A stretch of 64,000 bases of DNA from CAZTDD01 sp964612675 (GTDB taxonomy: Bacteria; Hinthialibacterota; Hinthialibacteria; Hinthialibacterales; JAKPRU01). The first letter of the stretch is position 1, and each line of letters begins with the position of its first letter. The position numbers and the translations under genes were made by a program. The notes under the pieces were generated by a model that did not search any database, was not told the DNA's origin, and worked only from the letters and a program-made list of their open reading frames with translations. Shown here piece after piece: positions 1-8,671 of the stretch. The stretch covers positions 124,001 through 188,000 of the forward strand of contig CAZTDD010000002.1 in NCBI GenBank assembly GCA_964612675.1, read 5' to 3'.

Positions 1-1242
1 TTCTGCTGCATATGGAGTGTCGGGAGAGGTGGTCACCGTCTCTCTCAATAGTGTTTTGTCTGTCTTCGTGTTCTTGACAATGACTGTTATGTTCGGCGCT
101 GTTCCAGTTGAGTAAACGCCTGCGAAGACCGATTGGTCTTCTAATTCCAGGTTCACAGCGAAATCCTTGTTCGCCTTTTTAACGCCGCCTATATCTCGTA
201 CCGGAAACCAGTAATCATGAATTGTCTTCACCTCGTTCGGCCACATCCAATGGTAGTCGGGTTGATTGTCGCTCCACGCGCCCGCCTGGGGCTCGAAATA
301 CGGCCCTCCGCCCTCGGTCAGAATATCCTCCCAAATTCTACCCGAGGGGCCGGACCCCCATGTCCATAGTTTCTTCCCAGGCATGACGTGATGGTTCGCA
401 ACATGGATCATTCCGCCCTCGGCGCGATGGTCATATGTTCCAAACCAATCGTTCGGGTTATCGTACGCAAAATAGCTGCTCGCGTTCGGAGAATTCTTCC
501 ACCACGTAAGATCGACCCCGTCATGGATCGGCCAATTCCAAAAGCGGTGTTTCCCGTGACCCGTTACAATATCGCCGGGATACTGTGCCTGAGACCACTC
601 ATTTGCATGCGTTGCAGAGGTGGCCCAGAACTGGAAGGGATGCTTGCCATTTGTTGAATTGACAAAAATATAATCACAGCGCACATAACTCTTTCCGGGA
701 AAAACCGTCATGCCGATCAGCCATCGCATGCGATAAATCGGTTCCGTTTCTCCGACCCAGACTGTCGCACTTCCGTCGTCATTTTCGACGATGCGATGAT
801 CGACCGGCATGAACCCGGATGGCCTGTGCCCGTCCGGAAAATTCCATTCGATACCGCCGGAAATCCATGCACCGGTCATGCCCACAAGCCCCGGTTTGAT
901 TGTCCGCTGCCAATAAAGCCATACATAATCGTTTGTCTTATCGACCGCACCGTGAAGCCGTCCTCCGATCTCGGGAAGGATTAATAGTTGAATGTACTCA
1001 TTCTCCAAGAAAACACCGTTATAGGTCTTATTCACTTTATTATTTGTGAGGATATCCTGCAGGGTATAAGGATAAATATCCCGACCGGTGTCCGGAAAAA
1101 TCGAATGGACCTGTGGCGGACCAATCTCCCATGTCGGAATAACGATGTCCTTCTCATAGGCGCGGACTTTAGCGCCTTGTACCACGCCCGGGATCGAAAT
1201 GCAGGAGGCCAAGAATAAACTCAGAAAGACTTTTGTGGACAT
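1..1242 (-). CDS. DUF5107-type secreted protein, 3' part cut by window edge
   Basis: This gene is open on the minus strand from an ATG at 1242 to the window edge, so its C-terminus is missing. The ATG is preceded by a good ribosome site (AAGGAGAGATT). The product begins with a signal peptide (MSTKVFLSLFLASCISIPGVVQG). It continues into a sequence typical of DUF5107: IPTWEIGPPQ, a YPYTLQD segment, then LLILPEIGGRLHGAVDKTN and many Trp/Tyr-rich strands such as GGIEWNFPDGHRP. DUF5107 proteins are usually large, often carry TPRs after the domain, and sit in carbohydrate-utilisation contexts. Their activity is unproven, although the fold resembles aldose-epimerase/galactose-mutarotase-like beta-sandwiches. 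It lies 57 bp after the CinA-like gene and is probably the last known member of that minus-strand operon. The family call is recalled from sequence pattern, not from a search. Confidence 0.7.
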   Translation of the reverse strand, partial: MSTKVFLSLFLASCISIPGVVQGAKVRAYEKDIVIPTWEIGPPQVHSIFPDTGRDIYPYTLQDILTNNKVNKTYNGVFLENEYIQLLILPEIGGRLHGAVDKTNDYVWLYWQRTIKPGLVGMTGAWISGGIEWNFPDGHRPSGFMPVDHRIVENDDGSATVWVGETEPIYRMRWLIGMTVFPGKSYVRCDYIFVNSTNGKHPFQFWATSATHANEWSQAQYPGDIVTGHGKHRFWNWPIHDGVDLTWWKNSPNASSYFAYDNPNDWFGTYDHRAEGGMIHVANHHVMPGKKLWTWGSGPSGRIWEDILTEGGGPYFEPQAGAWSDNQPDYHWMWPNEVKTIHDYWFPVRDIGGVKKANKDFAVNLELEDQSVFAGVYSTGTAPNITVIVKNTKTDKTLLRETVTTSPDTPYAAE

Positions 1243-1299
1243 AATCTCTCCTTCTTTGCGGTGTTTCCGCCGGAAAGGCTATTTGCCGTGTTCTTCCTA

Positions 1300-2652
1300 C
1301 TATTCGATTCCCTGCAGTCGCCGCCGAAGTAGATCGAGGCAGCGATTAACAAGCCGTGCGTGCCCCGTTTCACCGTGACCGCGTAACGAAACCAGAAACG
1401 TGTCGATACGGTCTCTCGGAGTCCCCATCGCCACACAGACGGCGTTCGGTCCGTCTTGGTTTACGATGAGTTCACTGACTGCAAGCCCCCAATCGCTCCC
1501 TGTCCGCTCGCAGATCCGTTTGACCGTCATCGTTGCCCACTCTTCGGCGGAGAGAGGAGTATCGCTTGTATGGAGATCGCTTAAATCCAATATGTCTGAG
1601 AGAACATCGTTACTCGGGGCGACATAACCGCCCGCGTAGACTCGCGGTGCGTCTTCAATATGATTCAAACTGGCCGCAATAGAGCCTCCGCTGCCGACCT
1701 CCGCCGTTACAAGCTGAGCGCCTCGTTTCGACAAGAGTTCGATCACGCGTCCTTCCAGTGCGGTCCCGTCATCCGAATACATGTATTCACCAATGTATTT
1801 CAGCAACTCCTCTTCTAATTCCTTCAGTCGCGCTCGATCCTCTTGCGAATCGCCGGGCAGGGACCAGGTAAGATCGACACGTCCGAGCTCAAACAGAGAC
1901 GAAACCATCAACTCATCGGGCAATTCGAGCTTTTCATGGGTGACCTCATCGATTCGCGATTCGCCGATTCCGACGAACCGCATGGTCAGCGAACAGCCAA
2001 TCGATTGAATCCCGAAACGGTCTGCGAGATACGGGATCAACTTCTCCTGGACCATCGGCTGTAGCTCACGCGGCGGGCCGGGCAGCGCCACCACGACCTT
2101 TTGTTCATCTTCGAACACGAGCCCGACCGCGGTTCCGTTCGGATTGAGGAAGTAAGTGCCTTCTACGGGCGTTTGTGTCTGACGAAGCAGGTTCTTGCGG
2201 AGTCTGTCTTTCGATTGGACTCCGAATCGGCGCATCATCGCTTCCACCGCGTCCGGGTTCTCGTGAAGCGGTATTTCCGTGTATTCCGACAGGGTCTCGC
2301 GCGTGATATCGTCATCGGTCGGACCGAGACCACCCGTAACGATGATCAGGTTCGCGCGTTTTCCGCTGTATACCAGCGCCTGATATAAATCCTCCTTGTC
2401 GTCTCCCACACACATCACGCCTACACACCGGCAGCCGAGAGGACCGAGAGTCCGGGTTATGAAATGGGTATGCCCATCGGCGTATACCCCGCGAAGGAGC
2501 TCTCCGCCGGTGATGATCAGCATGTAGTCGGTTGGAGCTTCTTCTGCGGAATCGCTGTCTGCGCTGTGAGCAAAAATAGAAGGAGTTGATAGAAACACCG
2601 TCGAAACGGCACACCAGAACAACAAGAGATGATAGTGGAACGACCGTCTCAT
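1300..2652 (-). CDS. Exported CinA-like protein (MoCF-biosynthesis domain plus degenerate deamidase domain)
   Basis: The 450-residue product resembles CinA, normally a cytoplasmic protein of about 415 residues. Residues 42-215 carry the MoCF/CinA N-terminal signature: ITGGELLRG, then IIVTGGLGPTDDDITRE near 103-119, and VVALPGPPRELQPM near 187-200. A C-terminal domain like the NMN amidohydrolase part follows from about residue 300. The usual catalytic AESCTGG motif there reads AEVGSGG (317-323), so Ser and Cys of the consensus are gone. Residues 1-28 (hydrophobic LLLFWCAVSTVFLS, then SIFA before HS) look like a cleavable signal peptide, which would place the protein outside the cytoplasm. The gene is 31 bp downstream of a secreted TIM-barrel gene and 57 bp upstream of the DUF5107 gene. 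A role in NAD recycling seems unlikely given the motif loss and export. The true function is unknown. Confidence 0.8.
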   Translation of the reverse strand: MRRSFHYHLLLFWCAVSTVFLSTPSIFAHSADSDSAEEAPTDYMLIITGGELLRGVYADGHTHFITRTLGPLGCRCVGVMCVGDDKEDLYQALVYSGKRANLIIVTGGLGPTDDDITRETLSEYTEIPLHENPDAVEAMMRRFGVQSKDRLRKNLLRQTQTPVEGTYFLNPNGTAVGLVFEDEQKVVVALPGPPRELQPMVQEKLIPYLADRFGIQSIGCSLTMRFVGIGESRIDEVTHEKLELPDELMVSSLFELGRVDLTWSLPGDSQEDRARLKELEEELLKYIGEYMYSDDGTALEGRVIELLSKRGAQLVTAEVGSGGSIAASLNHIEDAPRVYAGGYVAPSNDVLSDILDLSDLHTSDTPLSAEEWATMTVKRICERTGSDWGLAVSELIVNQDGPNAVCVAMGTPRDRIDTFLVSLRGHGETGHARLVNRCLDLLRRRLQGIE

Positions 2653-2683
2653 AGCTTATTTACCTGATCGAGTAGAATTTCTC

Positions 2684-4066
2684 CTAGTCCCTTATCAAAA
2701 GCACCGCTACAGACCGCGCAGAAAGACCATAGGTTATTTTCCCTTCCTTCACGGTTAGTGTCTCGGGTTCATCCAATACTTCAACGGCACGACCGTTCAA
2801 CCGCGATAATCCGGAGATATCGAACGCGATGGGATAATCGGCTTCATTGACCGTAAAGAAAGCCCACTCGTTGTTGCGCTCTTTGGCAAGCATAACAACC
2901 CCTTTTTCGCCCGACCCCGAGCTCGGGTGCATCTCCAATTTCACTCGTTTTGTTGCGTCCTCAGCGGCTAAAAAAGGCTGCAGGTCATGCATTTCGGAGA
3001 TGACCTTCTTGATGTCCGACCATAACCGGGAGTCCTTTTCGACAGCGAATGTGCCCCAGTAGAGGACGCCGCGTGCGCCGTTCACAACAGCGTCATAGGC
3101 CATGAAACGAGTCTGGTCGAAGTTCGGCCGAGGTCTTTCCTCGCTGGTCTCGCCGATATCTGACCATCCAAAGCCCTGCAACACCATCCAAACCGGTTTG
3201 CCCGGTGCCGACCGGCCCATGCGCTGGGTGTACGCGCCGACAGACGCAAGATTCCGCTCGGCGAGATCGCTGTGGCCCACATGCGGCCCGAACGGTACCG
3301 GATAGATGTCGCAGCCGACAACATCGGCGATCTTCCCGAAGCGCGTTAAATCCGCCATTGAGTTTCGGGGCGCATGATTGAACCAGATGACGTGATTCGG
3401 GTCGGTCGTTCGAACGATACGCGTTCCGCGCTCGAGCTGCTCGAAGAGTGGATCGAGATGTTTGCGCCATTCGCTCAGTTTTTCGTCGGCGGGAGACAGA
3501 TTCAACATCTCGCGAAGCTTCTCTTCCACCGCATCCGCCTGAGCGTAGCGGGCGGTGTGTCGATATCTTCGCCACTCGCTATATAGGTTCTCGATCTGTT
3601 CGTAATTGTCTGCACTCTTATCGGCCTTCTTGAAAGCGTCCTCTACCGTATTCCACCGGCGGATCGCGCGATTCCAGCGCAGCCACCAAACATTCCAGAG
3701 AGTCTCGTCCGGCCCTTCCCACACGGCGAGCGCCGGATGATGCCGGAACTTTTCGATCAATGAGCGAAGGTTTTCTTCCTGTTTCTCAGAGGAGACCGCG
3801 ATTCCCCCCAGAGGGATCCAGCATTGGAGCCCATGGGTATCGGCTCGATCCAACGCCTCCTGCGTGGCCTTGGACCGCACCAGGTTGAAGCCCGCCTTCG
3901 CTACCTCCGCTGCGAATGCGTCACTATCTGCATTCTCGTACAGGCCGAGTACAAAGACACGTTTGCCGTCCACACGAAGCATTCCATCCGTGTCGATTTC
4001 TGTCGGCGACGCCGAAATCGAGGAACAGAGCATCAGAACAAGCGGCAGCATTAGGAATCTCTTCAT
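2684..4066 (-). CDS. Secreted TIM-barrel protein, glycoside-hydrolase-like
   Basis: I start this 460-residue protein at the ATG at 4066 (MKRFLMLPLVLMLCSSISA). AAAGGA lies at proper spacing upstream, and the start gives a clean signal peptide. The frame is open further upstream, but that would bury the signal. The N-terminus (IDTDGMLRVDGKRVFVLGLYEN) is typical of secreted glycoside-hydrolase-like proteins that begin with a strand of a (beta/alpha)8 barrel. Later segments, HHPALAVWEGPDETLWN, VGCDIYPVPFGPH and KPVWMVLQGFGW, match barrel strands with acidic and aromatic active-site-type residues. The last 90 residues look like a beta-sandwich. It resembles the protein at 8672-9922 (shared VxxCDIxSFDVYPV-type strand). 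I cannot assign a GH family or substrate. It is first in a minus-strand cluster with the CinA-like and DUF5107 genes. Confidence 0.7.
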   Translation of the reverse strand: MKRFLMLPLVLMLCSSISASPTEIDTDGMLRVDGKRVFVLGLYENADSDAFAAEVAKAGFNLVRSKATQEALDRADTHGLQCWIPLGGIAVSSEKQEENLRSLIEKFRHHPALAVWEGPDETLWNVWWLRWNRAIRRWNTVEDAFKKADKSADNYEQIENLYSEWRRYRHTARYAQADAVEEKLREMLNLSPADEKLSEWRKHLDPLFEQLERGTRIVRTTDPNHVIWFNHAPRNSMADLTRFGKIADVVGCDIYPVPFGPHVGHSDLAERNLASVGAYTQRMGRSAPGKPVWMVLQGFGWSDIGETSEERPRPNFDQTRFMAYDAVVNGARGVLYWGTFAVEKDSRLWSDIKKVISEMHDLQPFLAAEDATKRVKLEMHPSSGSGEKGVVMLAKERNNEWAFFTVNEADYPIAFDISGLSRLNGRAVEVLDEPETLTVKEGKITYGLSARSVAVLLIRD

Positions 4067-4094
4067 TGGTTTCATCCTTTCCAGGTAGTCGCGT

Positions 4095-4125
4095 ATCATA
4101 TTCGTCTTCAAGGCTGATTTGTCAA
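4095..4125 (-). promoter_or_regulatory. Candidate sigma70 promoter for the TIM-barrel/CinA-like/DUF5107 cluster
   Basis: On the minus strand a perfect -35 box TTGACA (4120-4125) is followed, after 19 bases, by TATGAT (4095-4100). The spacing is longer than the optimal 17. The site lies about 30 bases upstream of the start at 4066. Confidence 0.4.
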
Positions 4126-4245
4126 GACGGCGAGCGACGTGTCTCCGACGCTGAAGCCCCAACATTTCCTTCTAGACGAGACGCTGAAAGAAGTGATATC
4201 GTAAAGCACTCTTTAGGCGAAACGACTCATACGGAGAATATCATC

Positions 4246-5949
4246 ATGACCGATTTTGAAACATGCACGAGACGGGAATTCCTACATCGAAGCGCAATGG
4301 CCGGTTCGGCGGTTCTGGCTGCTTCCTCGATCCCCGTGAACGCCGTCGCTCAGAATGAACGACCCAACATCATTTTGATTATGACGGACGATCAGGGATA
4401 CGGCGACCTGGGAGCGCATGGCAACGAGAAAATCAAGACGCCCAACCTGGACCGACTTGCAAAACAGAGTGTCGAGTTTACTCAATTCTATGTGTGTCCC
4501 GTCTGTGCGCCGACGCGGGCCAGCCTCATGACGGGGCGGTACAATTATCGGACCGGCGTCGTCGATACCTACCTTGGTCGCGCCATGATGCACACTGATG
4601 AAATAACCATCGCCGAGGTTCTGGGGAAGGCGGGATACCGTACCGGCATTTTCGGCAAATGGCATCTTGGCGACAACTATCCGCTCCGCACGATCGAACA
4701 GGGGTTTCAGGAGTCGTTGGTTCATAAAGGAGGCGGTATCGGACAACCCTCCGATCCGCCCGGGAATCGGTATTTCGACCCCATACTCCAGCACAATGGG
4801 GTGGACAAACGAGTCAAAGGGTATTGTACCGATATCTTTACCGATGCAACGATTCAGTTTATTGAGAAGACCCGAAACCGGCCTTTCTTCGCTTACCTCT
4901 CGACAAATGCTCCGCACACGCCGCTCCAAATCGACGATTCATATGTCAAACCTTATCTAAATATGGGGCTTGATGAGACCACGGCGAAGATCTACGGCAT
5001 GGTGACCAACATCGATGAGAATGTCGGAAAACTAATGCGGAAATTGGATGAGACGAATTTGAGTGATAATACAATCGTCATTTTCCTCACGGATAACGGA
5101 CCTCAGCAGAAGCGATATACCGCTGGGTTGAGAGGACGAAAGGGATCGGTCTATGAAGGAGGGATTCGGGTGCCGTGCTACATTCGCTGGCCTCGAAAAC
5201 TGAAAGCGGGCAAGAAGATCGACCGCATCGCCGCGCACATCGATATGATGCCGACTTTGCTCGACGCCTGCGGTGCGTCTCTCCCCCAGGATCGTAAGAT
5301 CGACGGACGCAGCGTGATGCCTCTGCTGACAGGCGAAGCGGAAGACTGGCCCGATCGAACACTGTTCTTCCAATGGCATCGCGGCGACGAACCCGAACCG
5401 TTCCGCGCATGTGCGGCTCGTAACCAGCGGTACAAGCTTGTGAACGGTAAAGAATTGTATGACATCCAAAACGACCCCGGTGAAAAGAACGATATTTCAG
5501 ACGAACATCCCGACATTGTGAAACAGCTGCGAAAAGAATATGAAGAATGGTTTCAGGATGTCTCCTCGACGCGAGGCTATTTTCCACCACGCATTTACAT
5601 TGGCACACCGCACGAAAACCCGGTTACTCTAACACCGCAGGATTGGCGAGGCCCAGATGCCGGCTGGGGCAAAGATTCGCTGGGGTATTGGGAAGTAGAC
5701 GTCAGAGAGTCGGGAAATTACGATGTGACGCTTCGTATGCGTCCCGCCGAAGCGAAGGGGCACGCTCACTTCAAACTCGGCGATGTTTCAGTAAAGCACG
5801 AACTCGATGAGGGCGCTTCGCTTTATACGTTCGAGAGCGTCCACTTGGGTGCCGGCGAAGGACGATTGGAGGCATGGTTTGAATCGGATGGGAAAAAGGT
5901 CGGCGTCCGCTACGTTGATGTAAAATCGTTGGCGAAGTCAAAAGAATAA
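4246..5949 (+). CDS. Tat-exported sulfatase with C-terminal beta-sandwich domain
   Basis: The ATG at 4246 has GGAG nine bases upstream. It begins a Tat-type signal (CTRREFLHRSAMAGSAVLAASS), so I reject the longer open frame upstream. The 567-residue product is an alkaline-phosphatase-superfamily sulfatase. It shows the metal-binding start NIILIMTDDQGYGDLG (41-56), the formylglycine motif C87-A-P-T-R with following SLMTGR, and the GIFGKWHLGD and FLTDNGPQ metal-site segments. Cys87 would need conversion to formylglycine by a sulfatase-modifying enzyme, and none is in this window. After about residue 450 come roughly 110 extra residues with alternating strands (GYWEVDVRESGNYDVTLRMRP), a common C-terminal add-on in arylsulfatases that may bind carbohydrate. 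It is divergent from the cluster at 1-4066. The substrate is probably a sulfated glycan, inferred from context. Confidence 0.9.
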   Translation: MTDFETCTRREFLHRSAMAGSAVLAASSIPVNAVAQNERPNIILIMTDDQGYGDLGAHGNEKIKTPNLDRLAKQSVEFTQFYVCPVCAPTRASLMTGRYNYRTGVVDTYLGRAMMHTDEITIAEVLGKAGYRTGIFGKWHLGDNYPLRTIEQGFQESLVHKGGGIGQPSDPPGNRYFDPILQHNGVDKRVKGYCTDIFTDATIQFIEKTRNRPFFAYLSTNAPHTPLQIDDSYVKPYLNMGLDETTAKIYGMVTNIDENVGKLMRKLDETNLSDNTIVIFLTDNGPQQKRYTAGLRGRKGSVYEGGIRVPCYIRWPRKLKAGKKIDRIAAHIDMMPTLLDACGASLPQDRKIDGRSVMPLLTGEAEDWPDRTLFFQWHRGDEPEPFRACAARNQRYKLVNGKELYDIQNDPGEKNDISDEHPDIVKQLRKEYEEWFQDVSSTRGYFPPRIYIGTPHENPVTLTPQDWRGPDAGWGKDSLGYWEVDVRESGNYDVTLRMRPAEAKGHAHFKLGDVSVKHELDEGASLYTFESVHLGAGEGRLEAWFESDGKKVGVRYVDVKSLAKSKE

Positions 5950-5950
5950 C

Positions 5951-5985
5951 GTCGATACCGATGCCACTCGATACCGATGCCATGA
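5951..5985. repeat. Short direct duplication CGATACCGATGCCA x2
   Basis: Two adjacent copies of CGATACCGATGCCA separated by two or three bases lie just after the sulfatase stop codon. This is probably a local slippage duplication. Confidence 0.6.
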
Positions 5986-5991
5986 GAATAT

Positions 5992-6073
5992 GCCTGAGGT
6001 TTTTGGGAGGTTTTTGGGATGGCTTTGGGAGGGCTTTTGGGAGGGCTTTGAGAGGGCTTTTGGGAGGGCGAAT
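5992..6073. repeat. G-rich degenerate tandem repeat (GGGAGGGCTTTT units)
   Basis: Between the sulfatase and the next repeat, units such as TTTTTGGGAGG, TTTGGGAGGGC and TTTTGGGAGGGC recur about six times on the plus strand. Several runs of three G in close succession (GGGAGGGCTTTTGGGAGGGC) fit the G-quadruplex pattern. The 3' unit merges into the left arm of the dispersed inverted repeat that follows, so the array may have grown from it. Confidence 0.65.
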
Positions 6074-6136
6074 CTCCCGATGAGCCGTTTCTTTCATTCA
6101 ATATCAACCGCTTGGCGGGAGCCTCGCCCTCCCGAG
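6062..6136. repeat. Dispersed inverted repeat, family A, diverged copy
   Basis: The left arm GGGAGGGCGAATCTCCCGA is followed by TGAGCCG. After an AT-richer loop comes a right arm ending GGCGGGAGCCTCGCCCTCCC. Better-preserved copies lie at 33771-33842 and 46111-46182, with a half copy near 36182. Confidence 0.6.
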
Positions 6137-6201
6137 ATTAATGACATCGGACGAAGGAAACCCTTGTCCAAATTCGCAATCGCTGGTGAGATCGTTCTTC
6201 T

Positions 6202-6235
6202 CCCTCTCCTTCTGGGAGAGGGCCGGGGTGAGGGA
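6202..6235. repeat. Dispersed hairpin, family B
   Basis: CCCTCTCCTTCTGGGAGAGGG forms a short stem and is followed by CCGGGGTGAGGGA. Other copies are at 11958, 12128 (inverted) and 17436. It lies just past the stop of the RraA-like gene (minus strand), so it could act as a transcript end structure. Confidence 0.6.
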
Positions 6236-6251
6236 AGTCGGTCGTTTGTCC

Positions 6252-7112
6252 TCACCTCACCGAATCATCCATCGGCAGCCCGAGTCTCTTATACAGATTG
6301 CGCCGGCCCGCTTTGTCTTTTTCGAGAATCTCGTGTGCATACCGAGCGACGTCCAATGCGTAAGCTCGCGGGACGACAATCACGCCGTCTCCATCCGCAA
6401 CCACCACATCCCCGGGCATCACCAGCACGCCCCCGCACGAAATAGGCATATTGACCGACTCGATTTCGTTCCGACCGGGCCGAATACCGCGCCCGACTTC
6501 CCGAAAGTAAAGCGGAACTTGTTCGGTAATGATCTCATCGGTATCTCTTGTGGACGCGTTTGTAACCACACCCCGGCATCCTCTGACCTTCCATCCCATA
6601 ATATTGTTCGAACCGATTGTGCCGACGTCGCCGTTCACAACATCATCGAGCACCAATACCGACCCCTCGCGAAGAACTTGTACAAAGGGTTCCGAAGAAT
6701 ACTTATTATAGAAATTGCCTTCCCATTGATCGAATTCTTCCGGCTCGATACTTGCAGAAGACGGCTTGTTTGTTGGGACATATCGTGCAGTTACTGCGAT
6801 CCCGATAATACGATGTGTGAAGTGCTTTGCGTCTTTCCAGAGAGGCGCTATTTTCGGATCCATGAGCCCGACATCGGGCAGACAGGCTTTATCCATCCCA
6901 TCGGATACGTCGGCCACACGTAGGCCCTCGAAGGCCTTCAATAGCTCTCGATCTTCTTCAAGCGTATACACTTTCGGCTGAATAAACGATTTCCCTTGTC
7001 GATATTCCTCCGCGACATCTTCTTGTGCGATAGCGATTCCCGAGCAGAATACCAGAGAGAGAACCGCTGCCCCGACCCAACCGCCGATTGTTTTTACGCG
7101 AGTGTAATTCAT
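6252..7112 (-). CDS. RraA/HMG-aldolase-fold protein with signal peptide
   Basis: The 286-residue product starts at an ATG with a strong AGGAGGAAATTCCC ribosome site. It opens with a signal peptide (GAAVLSLVFCSGIAIAQ). The body is the RraA-like fold: VADVSDGMDKACLPD, VLVLDDVVNGDVGTIGSNNIMG, RGCRGVVTNASTRDTDEI (with the conserved Arg-Asp pair used for metal and substrate binding) and PGDVVVADGDGVIVVPR. Family members include 4-hydroxy-4-methyl-2-oxoglutarate aldolase and the RNase E regulator RraA, both normally cytoplasmic. The gene lies 24 bp downstream of a Tat-exported Gfo/Idh gene and is probably cotranscribed with it. An oxidation followed by an aldolase or decarboxylase step outside the cytoplasm is possible but unproven. 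A regulatory RraA role is unlikely for an exported protein. Confidence 0.85.
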   Translation of the reverse strand: MNYTRVKTIGGWVGAAVLSLVFCSGIAIAQEDVAEEYRQGKSFIQPKVYTLEEDRELLKAFEGLRVADVSDGMDKACLPDVGLMDPKIAPLWKDAKHFTHRIIGIAVTARYVPTNKPSSASIEPEEFDQWEGNFYNKYSSEPFVQVLREGSVLVLDDVVNGDVGTIGSNNIMGWKVRGCRGVVTNASTRDTDEIITEQVPLYFREVGRGIRPGRNEIESVNMPISCGGVLVMPGDVVVADGDGVIVVPRAYALDVARYAHEILEKDKAGRRNLYKRLGLPMDDSVR

Positions 7113-7136
7113 GGGAATTTCCTCCTAAAACGAATG

Positions 7137-8420
7137 TCACGTAAGTTTCGGTAATTCGTAGCCGCTACGGTATTTTCGGCTTATAAGTTTATTCGCCTCG
7201 TCGTCCCCCTCGAAACGATGGGTTTCGGAATTATAGAAGAGTTTTCGTCCAACTCGGGTGGCGATATTGCCCAGGTGACACAATGCCGCCGACGCGAATG
7301 CTTCATCGGCAGGCCCGTTCAGCCCCGAAGGATCGTCGGCACGGACACATTCCAGGAAATTCCGGATATTTTCCTTAAAATCCGAACCTCCGCCGATTTT
7401 CTTCTTTTCCTCATCGATAAACGTCACTTCGCATCCGTTCCGGCCCACTTCGAGTTTCCCCTTGTCGCCGTAGAATACAGTCCCGTTGTCATGACCCTCG
7501 AGCTTGTACCGGGTCCAGAGACGCATTTCATAAATGAGGTAACAATCCTCGTATTCGAGCGTCACCACCTGTGTATCAGGTGTCTCATGGTCATCGTCGT
7601 AAAAGAGCTGGCCCCCTGACGCGCTCACCGCGTTGGGAAATCCAACACCCAGCCCCCAGCGAGCCACATCCACCTGATGGATTCCATCGTTCCCCATGTC
7701 GCCGGTCCCGTAATCCCAGAACCAATGCCACTTGTAATGCCATCGGTTCTCCGTGAACGGACGTTTCGGCGCAGGGCCCAGCCAGAGGTCGTAATTGACG
7801 CCTGCGGGCGGGTCGGTGACGGGCGCGTTTCCTATCGGTCCGCGGAACTGATGATTGATCGCTTTGGCAACACGGATTGTGCCGAGCTCTCCTGCATGCA
7901 GAAACTCCATCGCGTCCCTGATGCCCTCGCCGCTCCGGCTCTGTGTGCCGTGTTGCACACACTTGCGATACTTCTTCGCTGCTCTAGCGAGCAGCTCTCC
8001 TTCGTGAATATTGTGACAGCACGGTTTTTCGACATACACATGTTTTCCGGCCAAAATTGCTTCCAACGCGATCTTAGTATGCCAGTGATCCGGCGTGGCA
8101 ATGCTCACCGTATCGATCTGGGGATCGTCGATAATCCGGCGGTAATCACCATATTGCGCGACCTTACGGCCGGCTTTCACTTCTCCGGCTGCGCGTTCTC
8201 GTCGGGAGGGGTCCACGTCGCACACTGCCACGACTTCACACAGATTTCGAATGCCCGAAAACGTTTCGCAGTGGCTGCGTCCCTGGCCTCCATTCCCGAT
8301 AACCGCGTGGTGAATCCGTTCATTTGCAGCGAGCAATTCTCTGTTCGAGGTGACGGCGAAACCGGCCGCGATCCCGCCACTGACCGACTTGAAAAAACGT
8401 CGACGCGTTTGTCCTTCCAT
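7137..8420 (-). CDS. Tat-exported Gfo/Idh/MocA oxidoreductase
   Basis: The 427-residue product starts at an ATG with CAGGAGATTGCC upstream. It begins with a twin-arginine signal (QTRRRFFKSVSGGIAAGFAV). The Rossmann part shows HHAVIGNGGQGRSH, VVAVCDVDPSRRE, SIATPDHWHTKIALEAILAGKHVYV and the catalytic Glu-Lys-Pro at 131-133. The C-terminal substrate domain includes GPAPKRPFTENRWHYKWHWFWDYGTGDMGNDGIHQ with the usual His and Asp of the active site. Such proteins bind NAD(P) tightly and act on sugars or cyclitols. Tat export would carry the folded holoenzyme into the periplasm. It is the first gene of the pair with the RraA-like gene and is divergent from the TIM-barrel gene at 8672. Confidence 0.92.
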   Translation of the reverse strand: MEGQTRRRFFKSVSGGIAAGFAVTSNRELLAANERIHHAVIGNGGQGRSHCETFSGIRNLCEVVAVCDVDPSRRERAAGEVKAGRKVAQYGDYRRIIDDPQIDTVSIATPDHWHTKIALEAILAGKHVYVEKPCCHNIHEGELLARAAKKYRKCVQHGTQSRSGEGIRDAMEFLHAGELGTIRVAKAINHQFRGPIGNAPVTDPPAGVNYDLWLGPAPKRPFTENRWHYKWHWFWDYGTGDMGNDGIHQVDVARWGLGVGFPNAVSASGGQLFYDDDHETPDTQVVTLEYEDCYLIYEMRLWTRYKLEGHDNGTVFYGDKGKLEVGRNGCEVTFIDEEKKKIGGGSDFKENIRNFLECVRADDPSGLNGPADEAFASAALCHLGNIATRVGRKLFYNSETHRFEGDDEANKLISRKYRSGYELPKLT

Positions 8421-8671
8421 GGCAATCTCCTGTCGGTAAGTCTATTTCACACATTGCTGAGAGGTATCTTACCAGCAACAGAGGCCACCTGTCGATTCGA
8501 GTAATCGATCCGGCGAAGGCTGTCTGGAAAGATCCTGATTGTAGAGGGTGAGAGTGCAGTCTATAATGCATACAAGAATTATCCTGTGGTTTCCTTTGGG
8601 TTTCATGGAAATTCGTATTCCTTTACGTATTGTGTAGCGACGGTAAAGTATGAACAAAACGGAGATACATT

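Noticed and set aside
4282..4929. 215-residue open frame on the minus strand
   Set aside because: It lies wholly inside the sulfatase gene on the other strand, has no ribosome site and no recognisable domain.
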